Positions 26,001 to 37,029 of a stretch of DNA of 64,000 nucleotides are shown here, piece after piece. The notes beneath the pieces were generated by a model. It searched no databases. It was not told the DNA's origin and saw only the letters and a program-made list of their open reading frames with translations. This DNA comes from Epiperipatus broadwayi. Taxonomy: Eukaryota > Onychophora > Udeonychophora > Euonychophora > Peripatidae. Within the stretch, counting starts at the first letter, position 1; each line of letters starts with the position of its first letter. The stretch lies in contig JAQFVV010000022.1 of assembly GCA_028023455.1 (NCBI GenBank), positions 11,365,100 through 11,429,099 of the forward strand. The letters are read 5' to 3'. Both the position numbers and the translations under genes were made by a program.

Positions 26001-27124
26001 TATTTGTTGTGTGAAGCACACACACGTTTATATATATATAATTGTAAAATAATATTAAATATATTCCATTACATTGTTTTTTAATATCTAAATAAATAAA
26101 TAAAATCAAAAAAGTTTATTTAACAATATATTTAATGCTTCTATTTTCCTTTTCTTTAAAAAACAAAGAAAAAAAAGTATATTTGTAACTACTTAATTTT
26201 CATATGAATTATTTAGTTTTTTCATTAATTGGCCCCCTAGTGAAAATTTCTGCAAGCTTTATACTATAATATGCATATTTTCCTATATACATTATAGTAT
26301 AAAATTTTAATTTAAAAAATTCCATAGATGGCAAGAAAATAAAAAAATCCGTCAAAACAATAGAATTTAGTTCCACCCTGACAAATCCCTCTACTGTATT
26401 ATGATAGGATCAGACATTATGATTTTATGACATTGTTTAAAGAAAATGGTTTGAATAATTAAAAATGTGTTTATTTATGAATTTATTTCAATTCTAGATA
26501 TTTTTTATACAATAATTTATACAATATTTATTAAAAATCAAAAATATAAATTATTAATAATTTATTTTGAATGGAAATACTTTATTTTCAAAAGTAGAAT
26601 ATTATACTAGTGGTCAATGCAAATCTGCCCTAAAGTTATTTACAAGCTTAACTTTCTATGTAAGAAATATAATTATAATAATGAGTATGAAATTATCATG
26701 ATTTTGCAATAAATATTAAAAAATGTTAAAATTTTAAAGCACATTTTATTAGATATAAGAGAAATAAATAAATATTCATTCACATTTTTTTAAAAAAATG
26801 ACAAATAATGAAGATTTCATTGATTTTGTAAATCAAAATAATCTCTCTAGAAATGATGATGTATAATTTTTTTGTTTTGATGACAATCTCATTTTTTTTA
26901 ATATTTATAAAAAGAAAATATGAACATTTAAAATTTATTTCAATAGTAAACAAGAATATCTATCAAATGAAGTCAAATTTATTTTTTTATGATAAGTAAT
27001 AATATTTTAATCTTAAATTCTATGTTGAACATGAGAACAAAGAAAGTAATGAATTGTGAAAGGAATACCAGAGAGTTTTAAAACAAAAAATCTAGCTCTT
27101 TATCATGAGTAATGATTTATAAAT

Positions 27125-27348
27125 GTTAAAACAGTAGCAAACTCTCCATACAGTAGTGCCACCCAGTGAAAGCTTTGGTAATCAATGGATGCTAGAAGAT
27201 TTGTGCATGAAATTCCTATCAACTGCCTATTTATCCAATATCTTTAGACTATTTTTAACTTGTGGCTTTCATCAATAAGGTGTAGGCACTAGATAAGTAC
27301 TTTGTCCACAAATCTTCTAGTATCCATTCATTACTATTGAAACAGTAA
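27125..27348. repeat. Small copy of the fold-back repeat family
   Basis: It contains the block AACTCTCCATACAGTAGTGC and the block around GGCTTTCATCAATAAGG, related to those at 11655-13207. Its ends AATCAATGGATGCTAGAAG and CTTCTAGTATCCATTCATTA are inverted, so this short copy is also self-complementary. Confidence 0.75.
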
Positions 27349-28019
27349 GATTCGTATTCGAATCTTAAGTTTCACCTTTTTCTGTCGTCTCTCACTGACT
27401 GGTCTATCCCGCCCAAATTTAAACTTTTTGATATCAAATTGTGTGTGTAGCAATATTAAAAATGTATAAATATATGTAGAATTCAGCATAAACATGCACA
27501 CATTTCGATCTCAAATTAAACGCAATAAATAGGGATAAAATAATATAATTTAGATTTCTTTTAGTTATATAATTTTGTATAATTTTAATCATTTATTTTG
27601 GATTATAAAGTTCATATTTATTGCTTTGTTTAAATTTCATTTAATAATAATTCTAAAAAAATCTGATGTAATATTTAATTAAAAGTTAAAATAATCTTAT
27701 GTTCCCTTTTTGTTTTTGAAATTTAAAAGCATCAGTCAGTGATAGATAATAGATTAATTAAAGAAAAATTCCCCAAAATATAATTAGTAAATGTAAAATG
27801 TAAACAATAGAACGGCAGCTTTCTTTAATTAAAAAAACCAACAAAATGCATTGATTATCCTCAGGGCAGATTAAGTAGAACCTAAAATATCTTAACAAAA
27901 ATGTGAAAGATCAAGATAAAAAAAAGAGGCCATCTTAGACTTGCTGGAGACATTGACTTAAAACTTTAGCTTTGCTCTCGATCACTGAGAGTCTCCAAAA
28001 ATAATAAAAATAATTTGTT

Positions 28020-28290
28020 CCTGCCAAGGTATGACCGAGTAAAGCACAGATCGGATTCTCCATCGGGAGATGGCCTATCAGATGCCGAACTTTCCATTGC
28101 CCATCATAAATTCACCATGAAGATCTTCTGCCTGAAATGAATGAGAAAGCTGCTGCTGCCATGAAATTAAATGAATATCTAAATACAAGAAAGAATTGCC
28201 ACTCATGAACTTTTTTTCTGCTAGACTAATGGAATCAGAAAACTTCCTATAAAACAGGTACCTGTCTGTGTTCAAACTCTAGAGTACTCT
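28020..28290. other. Moderately GC-rich unclassified segment
   Basis: The composition is less AT-rich than its surroundings. A minus-strand ORF of 65 codons (28078-28275) matches no family I know. The upstream part has an inverted pair GGAGAC...GTCTCC near 27950-27995. It may be part of an old repeat. No function is proposed. Confidence 0.3.
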
Positions 28291-28842
28291 AATAATATGC
28301 TATAGCTCTTCTTCATACTACTTATCTAAATTATAAAATGTAAAAACTACCATATGTATAACTAAAACTGAATAATTAACTTAATGTGTAAATTTCTCTA
28401 ATAATCTAGCTTACCTCACTCTAGCTTTCTTGGGTGCGTATTTCTATAATCTACATTTTTATCTATAGTTATTATTTAATTATTGCATGCTCATAATTGT
28501 CTCAAATTTCAAAGTTTAAATCTATGATCGCTTAAAACAATGAATGCGTGTCCAATTTTCATTAATATTTACTTTCCTAAATAACTTTACTTTCATATAA
28601 ATCGACACGCATTCAGTGCATCATTTATTGTAATGCAGGGTCTACTACTTCACAAATGGCTGGCATATTAGTTGTAATAACTCCCAGTTTATATATATTT
28701 TGTATTTATTAAGTCTAATGAATAATTCTAGAAAATTCCATTTCTTTGAGAGTCACCAGAGTTCTTGAGTAAATGTTGGTAATGTAGGGCCAAGTCAGAA
28801 ACCTATTTAAATCTCATCATAACCGTTTATATAGTATACATG

Positions 28843-29925
28843 TGTTACGTTTTAGAGATGTGATGACCCATTCCACCGTGAAATTTCTGGATTCTTCAGG
28901 GTTGAAATTAACCCCAGTCGTCCTACACAAGCGGGCATAATGGGTGCTCCCGTAGGACTTGACAATGTCATGCAGCCAGCCGGAAAAACTGCAACATGGA
29001 CCGCTTGTCCCTGGTTATGCTTATGTGACACCTTACTTCGTCGGGCCGATGGCAGAGACCAGCCCGACATTCTTATAAACTCATTCATGGCATTGCAGTT
29101 TCGATATACTGCCATTCCATATCGCCTTTCTAAAGCGTACCACGTGTTCCTTTACTTAGTTTTATTATTCTATATATCACTCCGCCTCTGCATTATCTTC
29201 ATAAATCACTCTCAAATAAATGTTTGCCCTTAGTTATAAATAAATATTTTAATTAAATAAATATATGTCTGCCATTACTCTTATAACCCATACTTTAGAC
29301 TCTTGCATTGCAAAGGTATAAATCCCTCCAGGCATGCATTAGAAATACTTACTTGAGAATTTTAGGTAGCTAGATTACGCCTTCAAATAAGTGAATTCCT
29401 TTTGTAAACATTTCAGTATTGGAAATACCGCTACTGAAATCCTCAATATAAAATAATGTCTAAATAAATAAATGTATTCTTTAAAATATAATCATGTCGC
29501 AAATCCCACTACTGAAGCTTTAAATCCACAAAATATTATTAGTAAATGATTGTCTTCTTAAAATGTGTTAATAAATAATTTTAAACTATATGTCTGCATT
29601 ACATTTCATTTGTTCGATACCCATTCTATATAATATTTCCTCGATTATGTAAATATGAATGTTTAATTAATATTAGTTTGATTATTGGCTAACTCGAGAA
29701 TAAAATCATGAGTCTCTTGCATATCCCTGACCACCGTGCCTAAGGAAATATTTACTAATGTCGCATCAGATGCGTTGTTTCGTGGATTGTATTGTGGAAC
29801 CAATAAACTATGTTCGAACTCAGTACCACGGGTGGCTTCGCTACTCGATGGTGCTGCTGTTCTGTATGGTGGTCGAATTCTGCACTATATTTATGAGTCA
29901 CACGTTTTCTGACCATTACACTATG
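28843..29925. mobile_element. GC-richer island, possible degraded solo LTR
   Basis: This stretch is clearly richer in G and C than the rest of the intron. It starts TGTTACGTTTTAG and could end CCATTACA near 29920, the TG...CA pattern of the LTRs in this window. It contains several AATAAA hexamers (29216, 29254 region). Overlapping ORFs on both strands (28852-29115 -, 28940-29233 +, 29755-29988 -) contradict each other and match nothing I recognise. No second copy lies in the window to confirm the ends. Confidence 0.35.
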
Positions 29926-30186
29926 GCTTACACTAGTGACATTAATGTCTGAAAAATTTGCTACTGTTTTAAAGGCTTGTGTAAGCATTGAAAATAGTGA
30001 TCATGTAATATTTTAGTGGTTTAAAAATGTGCTCAATATGTACTCTGAGAAAATCAATAAAATGCAAAAGGAAGCTTTAATAAATTATAAGTACAATCCT
30101 TGTTGATGTATAACCTTTATCATATATATATATATATATATATTACTGTGAATGTTGGAACTTAATTATATATATATATTGCTTAG

Positions 30187-30285
30187 GTCCTTGTGCAGCA
30201 GGTATTGTAGGTCTCAAAATGCCAAGATATTGTCTGTTTGGAGATACTGTCAATACAGCATCAAGAATGGAATCCAATGGAGAAG
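30187..30285 (+). CDS. Receptor guanylyl cyclase, catalytic-domain exon (part 2)
   Basis: This internal exon encodes [20 protein letters not shown] then [13 protein letters not shown], the most conserved stretch of membrane guanylyl cyclases. The Cys in RYCLFGD is the second guanine-selecting residue; adenylyl cyclases have Asp. NTASR supplies the transition-state Asn and Arg. It completes the Gly codon split at 22241 and ends one base into the next codon, phase 1. The acceptor is TTGCTTAG and the donor is GTTTGC, a weak but GT-starting site. It is directly preceded by a (TA)n tract about 10 bp upstream. All key residues are intact, so the catalytic fragment is not a decayed copy. Confidence 0.96.
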
Positions 30286-30762
30286 GTTTGCTAAAATTTA
30301 TTTATTAAAAAATTAATAATAATTGTAAACTATATTAGCAATACAATATTAATATTATTATCATTATTGTTATGTCAAGTAATCAAAATGTTGTGAACTT
30401 AAATTTTTGTTAGAACAGTGCTACTGAATACATTGTATTTCTAGTAAAACATTAAACTGGTAGCACTACAACTTTATAACAACTGCAACATCATCCTCAA
30501 TCATTGGTTCTCATGACATAGTAGATAGCTTTTTCACACGATATAACTGTGACATGAAGTTCAGTTTTGAAATGTGGAATTTTTTTCAGATTCAGATAAT
30601 TGGACAATAGTCAATCCAGGTATCATATAACATTATTATAATGATTATAATAATTAATTTATTAGTTATATAAAAATGATCTATTTTAATTAATTTCAGT
30701 ACTATTTATATAAATAATAAAAATTGATTCTCAAAGAATAATTTTATATATATATATATATA

Positions 30763-31425
30763 ATGATAAATCATATTTTAATATTGAATAAATACAATGT
30801 CATGTGAAATTTACCAAGTCTATTTTAAATAATAATTGAACTGTACTCTAGTTTCCATGCTTGATAAATTTTTACAATCAGAAAATGGACCACTACTTAC
30901 CATATTTTAAATCTTTTTATTTACAGTTATTCAGAACAATGATATGCAGACAGCAATCTTAAACCAGCCTATGTATTTTAATGTAAATTGATTTCTTTTT
31001 AAAATAAGTGATAATAAATTTATAGAGCAGATATCTCACTCATTACAAAAGAAATCAAGTCAGATGTCACATGATTTAATTTAATAAGCTTGTGTTTACA
31101 AATGTTATATATGGAGTTCACAAAACAAACTCTTAATAAGCTTAATAGTTATACATTAGATAAAGGGCTGGGATTGTCCTAGTATTTTTAATCCAATGAT
31201 TGAATATCTTAGTACCTCAGAAACCAGTCTGAGATTGGGTGTATTCTACAAAGCTTGTTAAGAGTTTGTTTTGTGAGCTGTATATATAACATCTCACTCA
31301 TTATTATAACTCTATAATAAATTAACACATGCCATATATGTAATGATAAATAATATTTTAATACTGAATAAATGTAATGTCATGTGATATTTAACAAGTC
31401 TATTTTAAATAATAATTGAATTGAC
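30763..31425. repeat. 85-bp direct repeat flanking a segment with 40-bp inverted repeats
   Basis: The block at 30763-30845 (TAATGATAAATCATATTTTA through AATAATAATTGAA) recurs at 31341-31424 with few differences. Between them, GTTATATATGGAGTTCACAA through AATAAGCTT (about 31101-31141) is inverted at about 31253-31292. The layout, an inverted-repeat unit between direct repeats, could be a local duplication or a non-autonomous DNA element. Confidence 0.7.
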
Positions 31426-32054
31426 CTCTATGTATGCTAACTGTGCACAGCTTAAATTCATCAATAAATATTGTATATTTTAGAAAAAAAACAATCAAAG
31501 CAATATTACTAAAGGTAGAAAATATGATTTTATATAAATAGTAATTCCAAGCAATGCCAAATAATGGAGTAAAATATGTGATTACTGAAAAGTTATTTAA
31601 ACTTACTGCAAGTACATGCCAAAAACAGACTTTTTGTTTTAAAAAAATAAATGTTTTTAGTAGAAATGTTAGTAATAATAATATAATAATTATATAGTTA
31701 GTTATTTGGAATACTTGGAAATATTTAAGATCCAATTGTCCAGCTTAGCAATTTTACTTTCATTGTTTGGACCAACTGAAAAGTGCTCATATTATCTTTA
31801 GATATTAAATTCATCATTGTTTTCTACATTAAAATACTAAAGATAATTTGATGGATCATGTAACATATGACACAAAAAGAAAAGATAAACAGGAAGTGAA
31901 TATTGTGTTTTTGAAAATAGAACAATGTATCTGTGCTTTGTGAGAAGATGTCCTTTTTATTTGGTGAAAAAATGTACTTGAAAATAAACCATTTTCAAAT
32001 ATGTCTGCAAATAAAAATGCAGATTGCATACAATTTAAATCAAAAAAATATTTT

Positions 32055-32135
32055 AGTTAAGTGTTGATGGCCTAGTGGTTAGCATAGCTGCCTTCCAAGG
32101 ACCTGGCCCAGGTTCTCTTCCTGGTCAACGCATTT
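32055..32135 (+). repeat. tRNA-like short repeat
   Basis: GTTGATGGCCTAGTGGTTAG gives a good box A. GGTTCTCTTCCTGGTCAAC is a box-B-like segment about 40 bp later. There is an imperfect acceptor match between GTTGA and TCAAC. It could be a diverged tRNA pseudogene or a SINE head. The anticodon arm around CTTCCAAGG is poor, so I do not call a functional tRNA. Confidence 0.5.
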
Positions 32136-32659
32136 GACATATGAAAAAAAATAATTTATTAATAAAAATAAAAACAAGTTATTTTTTAGATTAAAAATCT
32201 AATTTTTTTCCACCAAATCCTGATATTATTAGAATGATTATCATAATACTGATAAGTTAAGATGTCATATTCAAAACAAAGACATGGCATTATAATCTCA
32301 TTTGCATAGATGAATTGATTTAACCTTCAATAGCAAGAAACTAATATTACTATGATTTTATATAATTGGTGTATGACTAAAATAGTCCTTCCGAGGACTA
32401 AAAACAAATTTGATGAAATGCTTTTATTTATATAAGTGCGTTAAAGCTAAAAAATATTATTTTCAGCTTCCAGAAATAAAAACATGGAGTACTCATTTTT
32501 AGAAAGAGAACTCCTTTGTATAATTTTTTATAGGTTTCTTATCAAGCAAAAATTCCAATTTTACATTTGAAACTTAATATTCATTGTTGTTTTGTAATTA
32601 CTACTTATAAGAAATAAATGTATCTAATTTATATTTCTGTTTCACGTTTTTTTCTCCTA

Positions 32660-32765
32660 TGTCATAGCATCTGCCTGGAGGCGAACCCGAACAACTGTCT
32701 GCAAACAACTGCTTGCTTGCAAGGCTGCTGCACTGACCTTTCGGCTAACAACGCTTGACTTCTGT
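32660..32765 (-). repeat. tRNA-derived SINE-like copy
   Basis: On the minus strand it starts AGTCAAGCGTTGTTAGCCGA and ends with GATGCTATGACATAGG. It shares the GCTGC...CAAGCAGTTGT centre with 22733-22836 and 54068-54165. It carries a small internal duplication around CAACTGTCTGCAAACAACTG. Confidence 0.65.
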
Positions 32766-33414
32766 TCCATTCTTTATTTACAAAAACTGAAGAAAATTTA
32801 CTTTTTTACTTTTTACTGCACTTATTTAAATAAAAATGGTTCTTAATTTTTTTTTTAACACTAAAATATTAAAATGAGATGAATTTATTTAAATTGAACT
32901 TTATATAGGTAGAAAAAAAGCATCTAATAAAAAAAATAGTTGATCCAGTTTTCGACAAATCGTTTACTTTTAAATTACAAAAAGAAACACTAGAAACCAC
33001 TAACACCAACATTACATATAATATTAAAAATTTTAAATGTTCACTATTTTTTGTTAAAAATCGTTTGTAAACTCTAAAAATTGACTTGTCATCAGGAATA
33101 CATATGTATACAACATTTTAATTACATGGAAATTGAGGAGTAAAAATTGAGTTACAAAATTTTATCCAGACAGACTATAAAGCAGATTAATTTAAATAAA
33201 AATATACTAAAAACAATGAAATGGGTTTGAAGAACTCTGACTGAAATAAAGATATAAAATTTAGTAAATGTTGTTTAATTTCAATAACTTATGAAACAGA
33301 AACAATTGTAAAGATTTAATATTAGAAAAAAAAATAACCTTACAAAATTACATATTTTCTAATATAGGGTATTTAATTTTTCTAGGATGCCATATGAAGT
33401 CATAATTTTAATTA

Positions 33415-33595
33415 TAAAACAGGCAAAACTCTCCATACAGTAGTGCCACTCAGTGCAAGCCAGAGTAATCAATGGATACCAGAAGGCTTGTGCATAAAAT
33501 CCCTATCTGCTGTATGGAGAGTTTTTCCTGTTTTAATAACAGTTATGAGCAAGCATAAGAAATGGTGATCGTGTGGTGTTTAGTGGTTTAATTTT
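33415..33595. repeat. Fold-back repeat copy
   Basis: The outer arms AACAGGCAAAACTCTCCATA and the reverse complement TATGGAGAGTTTTTCCTGTT (about 33420-33440 and 33513-33533) enclose blocks shared with 11655-13207 (CAGAGTAATCAATGGATACC, AAGGCTTGTGCATAAAATCC). A further family block with ATGGTGATCGTGTGG follows on the right. This overlaps an 82-codon minus-strand ORF that I therefore do not count as a gene. Confidence 0.75.
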
Positions 33596-34489
33596 AATTA
33601 TACTTGCTATGGGCTGCTTACACAAGAATGTCTCATTGAAAGAGATTCTCTGTATAGAATATTTGGATGCCTTATAGAAAATAGACTTCACAAACAAAGA
33701 TAATTCCATTTCATTGCTGCCATCAGTTAAGTTGAAAGTTTTATCAAAACTTAAAGTAAAATTTAATAATTGCATGACCAAAATCTATACTACACTTCAA
33801 ATAATACCACTGCTATAATCTCTTTCCGTATTATCTAAATACTTATGAGATTGATTTTAAAGATAATTCTTGCAGTCATTAAAACCGAAGATACTGCGCT
33901 GAAGATTAACTGTTTAGTCATAAAACATGGAGAAAAAAACATCAAAAACAATAGTAGTGTGTTGACAATATTTAGTTAGACTTAAAAAATGCATAGAAGC
34001 ACTCTCTTTATATTAACACATGGCTTATTTTAATATACAATAAATGTCTTCACTATAAATATAAATCTTGTAAAATATTTGATAGATTGCCACATATGTA
34101 GTCTTATAAATTTTTTCTTAGGCAGTAGCAAATGAGAGCCATATTTCTAATACTGAAAATCTCTGATAAATAATTCTATTGTTGAAGATGTTGACATACA
34201 ACATCGTTCTATTGAACAGCCAAACTCTCAGATATACATTTACTATAAAAAAAGATCAAATTAAAGACTTGTTAGAGATAATGTAAAATTCATCGTGTTT
34301 TCAGTAAATTAGAAACAGTTATTCATTTTGTAAATAAATCCAGAATGACATACTCCACCCATATCATTAGGTGATAAATTTTTACAGAGCATAACGCAAA
34401 TTAATAATCAAAGACTAAATAAAACCTCATTACGAAGGATAATGAGTTATCAGAATAAATCCATCTTAAGATGTTCATTAGAAAGTACA

Positions 34490-34712
34490 GATACATTAGC
34501 ATTCGTTTCCTCATAATAAATAGCATTACAACCAAACTCCCAGATTAATAATTGAATGTACAACTCCATATTTATTATCACAATCCACACTATCCTTTAT
34601 AATTCAAAAGGTAGTGTGGATGGTGATGATAAATATGGAGTTGTACATTCAATTATTTGCCGTGAGTTTGGTTATAATGCTATTTATTATGGGGAAACGA
34701 AAGCTAATATAT
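34490..34712. repeat. Palindrome at the start of a Penelope-type ORF
   Basis: The arms of about 105 bp meet near 34601. GGTAGTGTGGATGGTGATGA and following bases to about 34710 are mirrored in reverse complement from about 34594 back to 34490, including the codons for the YYGET-like motif. The coding direction is clear only in the right arm. The left arm is an inverted duplicate of the 5' part. Inverted partial copies are common among Penelope-like elements, so this probably formed during or after insertion. Confidence 0.8.
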
Positions 34713-35017
34713 CAACAATGTTGCAGCAATACGTTTATCAATATAAAAAATCTAAAATAGAATCTGAGATTAGTTCAGTATTTTTTAATCATAATAAAAT
34801 TAGTGGGCATAAATGTTTTCCTCAAATGATTAGTGCTATTTGCAATGAGCTTAATGATAGGAAGAGGAAGTTAAAAGAAACTTGGTTTATTGCCAAGTCT
34901 AATGACGTCATTAATCAACGTAATATACTGTCCCAAGGAGCATACCCTGGAATATTAACTGTTCAGCTTAAATCAGTAGCTATGTACCTGGTATACAGTA
35001 CCGAAAGCGTTTGGTGA
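34608..35017 (+). CDS. Penelope-like element GIY-YIG endonuclease C-terminal fragment
   Basis: The open frame (longest form starts 34556, inside the palindrome) gives about 135 residues. It holds, in order, NAIYYGET (the GIY-YIG position, written YxGET), a basic/aromatic helix, FNHNKISGHK (an HxxxxGH-like element) and RKRKLKETWFI followed by VINQRN. In Penelope-like elements the GIY-YIG endonuclease at the C-terminus carries YIGET, then an SAxxxHxxxxGH-type segment, then RKxKEAxxI...NR. The match is by family memory and motif order, not by a search. No RT part is seen upstream, so this is a 5'-truncated copy lying in a cyclase intron. The frame is uninterrupted to TGA at 35017, which is unusual for such a fragment. 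Confidence 0.55.
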
Positions 35018-36200
35018 ATTAGTATTTATTTTAATTTTTTTTTACTTTGTGTAATATTTTTATAAGTATTGAATATTTACATGGTATTAAATATAAATAA
35101 ATATAACGTAAAAACTGCAAAATTTAAATTATCTATGATAAATTTTACAAAAAAGATTTATTAGTAGTGATTTTGAGAGTAAAAGATTATTTTCGTAGTC
35201 CTGAACGTATTTACACCATGCAATTCTATATATGACATTAATCGATTATAACATGTTTTTGTCGCAATTGTACAATTATATGTGTGATAAAAATGTAATA
35301 GAATGCAACCATCTCCCTTAAATAATTTATTGCTAACATTTTAATCAAATTCATTATCGTCATTCTTATTAGCGAGACTGAAAAGGATATGTTAAATTTA
35401 ATCAGATTAAAGCAAAATATATTTAGGTTTATTACATCCATCAAATAACATTATATTTAAACTGTAATGTTTCAGTGTCTAGAAATACAAACTAGCCAAA
35501 AACTTGTTAGGATTCTAAGAAGCAACTTAGTGCTATTTAATAATATTTGTTTACTAGTTACAGTCAAAACATTAATACCGCAGTCAATGATAATCTAGTT
35601 CTGCAGTCATTCTTTGAATGACGTCATGATAGCAAATTATCTCGGATCATAAGACATTACATAAAACATAATATTTAGTTCTCTAAAATCAGTACAAATG
35701 ATCATTCAAAATCATGTTTGCAAAATTATATATTATTAAGGTTGATTAGAACATATAACGTGATATGGAATAATAAGAAAATTATTCAATCAGACCAATC
35801 TAAACTTTATAATAAAATTAATTTAAGCATACATAACTTATAATAAGGAAAGACAATGTTACGTTATCATCATCATCATTTATCATGACTCTTTCTTGTT
35901 ACAATTCCATATATTCAGTATAAATTTCATTTTCTAACCTTTGCGTTTCTTAATTATTGAAAAGTTTAAGAGCATAACAAGAGTAATTACTATTTTATAT
36001 CTTTCTCTATATATTATATATTTTTGCATCTTAAATGTTTTTCTATGTTTTTATGAGATGTGTATATGTTAATGTATATGATACATGTATATGTTCACGT
36101 ATTTATATATGATGAATCTGCTTTAATATTTTTCCTTTAAATATATATATATAGAAGAATAAAAAGTTTTGTTTATACAAATTTGTGTTCCTTTTTTTAG

Positions 36201-36292
36201 CTCTTAAAATACATGTTAGTTCTACAACTAAAGAAATTTTGGATAAATTTGAGATCTTCGTTCTAAAGAAAAGAGGTCATATTCCTATTAAA
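36201..36292 (+). CDS. Receptor guanylyl cyclase, catalytic-domain exon (part 3)
   Basis: This exon encodes ALKIHVSSTTKEILDKFEIF then VLKKRGHIPIK, the C-terminal part of the cyclase domain. It completes the Ala codon left at 30285 and ends in phase 0 at Lys before donor GTAAGA. Family members continue with a short (K)GKG...TYWL segment that must lie in a later exon. I did not find it in the remaining 27 kb, which is almost all transposon sequence. Receptor cyclases usually read RGDVEMKGKG here; RGHIPIK is divergent at the substrate-distal end but keeps the Arg-Gly and the final Lys. The acceptor is CTTTTTTTAG. Confidence 0.92.
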
Positions 36293-36315
36293 GTAAGATT
36301 TTACACACATAGAGT

Positions 36316-36352
<37 letters not shown>

Positions 36353-37029
36353 CTGAGTTAAACTCGATCCGTGTTTGCAGATGTAACTTATTCAGTAGAA
36401 TGAGCAGATTAATCCTCTCATTACAAGTATATATTTCAGGTAATAGTATTCTTGTCAGATATGTTGGAGATGTAAACTGCAGTAACCATGTTAGTATAGA
36501 AATATTTCTTTTTATATTAATAAAAAAAAATTGGAACCATTTTATTTTATAGTATAAATTTTATAAACATATGTTTATGATTAAATATCTCATCCAGACC
36601 AGCCTCGCAACATTAAACATATACCATAAAAGGTAAAGATATTTTTTATATTATTTATAATTTTTACATCTTAGAAAATATTAGAAGTGCAGAATATATT
36701 TAACCATTATATGCTTAGATATATGGATATTTTTAACAAATTTCAATTCTTTTGCAGGGTTCTCTTAAATTACATATATATTAAATCTCTGCATTTATAA
36801 TATTTATTAAAAGTTGTAAATTGGTTAAAAATGGTCTCTATCATTCATAGTATTTATTTACGGTTGTGAAGCCATTACGGATGTAATATTAATTATAATC
36901 ATGTATTTATAAATTTTATACTATAAAATAAAGAGATCGTAAATCTGCTATTAATTTAAACGGCGCTATTCTATTGTAGAATGTCAATATCCATTCCATC
37001 TATAAATATTATTTGATATATATATATAT
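36293..37029. other. Downstream intron start, AT-rich
   Basis: After the donor there is a (CA)n/(TA)n tract at about 36305-36350 and then AT-rich sequence with no recognised exon or repeat, up to the (TA)n tract bordering the solo LTR at 37030. Confidence 0.5.

Larger units (their letters stand above)
22242..30186 (+). other. Intron of the guanylyl cyclase gene (about 7.9 kb)
   Basis: The intron starts GTATGT and ends TTGCTTAG. It contains a SINE-like copy, a 60-bp-arm hairpin, a fold-back repeat copy and a GC-richer island, each listed separately. The remainder (23025-27125 and 27346-28020) is AT-rich with no supported feature. Confidence 0.85.
30286..36200 (+). other. Intron of the guanylyl cyclase gene (about 5.9 kb)
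   Basis: It runs from GTTTGC to the acceptor CTTTTTTTAG. It holds a duplicated 85-bp block, a 40-bp inverted pair, two tRNA-like repeats, a fold-back copy and a Penelope-type ORF. The rest (31425-32050, 32770-33410, 35018-36180) is AT-rich sequence with no supported feature. Confidence 0.85.

Noticed and set aside
28852-29233. Two overlapping ORFs on opposite strands
   Set aside because: They are mirror shadows in a GC-richer patch, match no known family and have no splice or start context.
32055-32135. Functional tRNA gene
   Set aside because: The A and B boxes are recognisable, but the anticodon arm and acceptor stem do not pair well.
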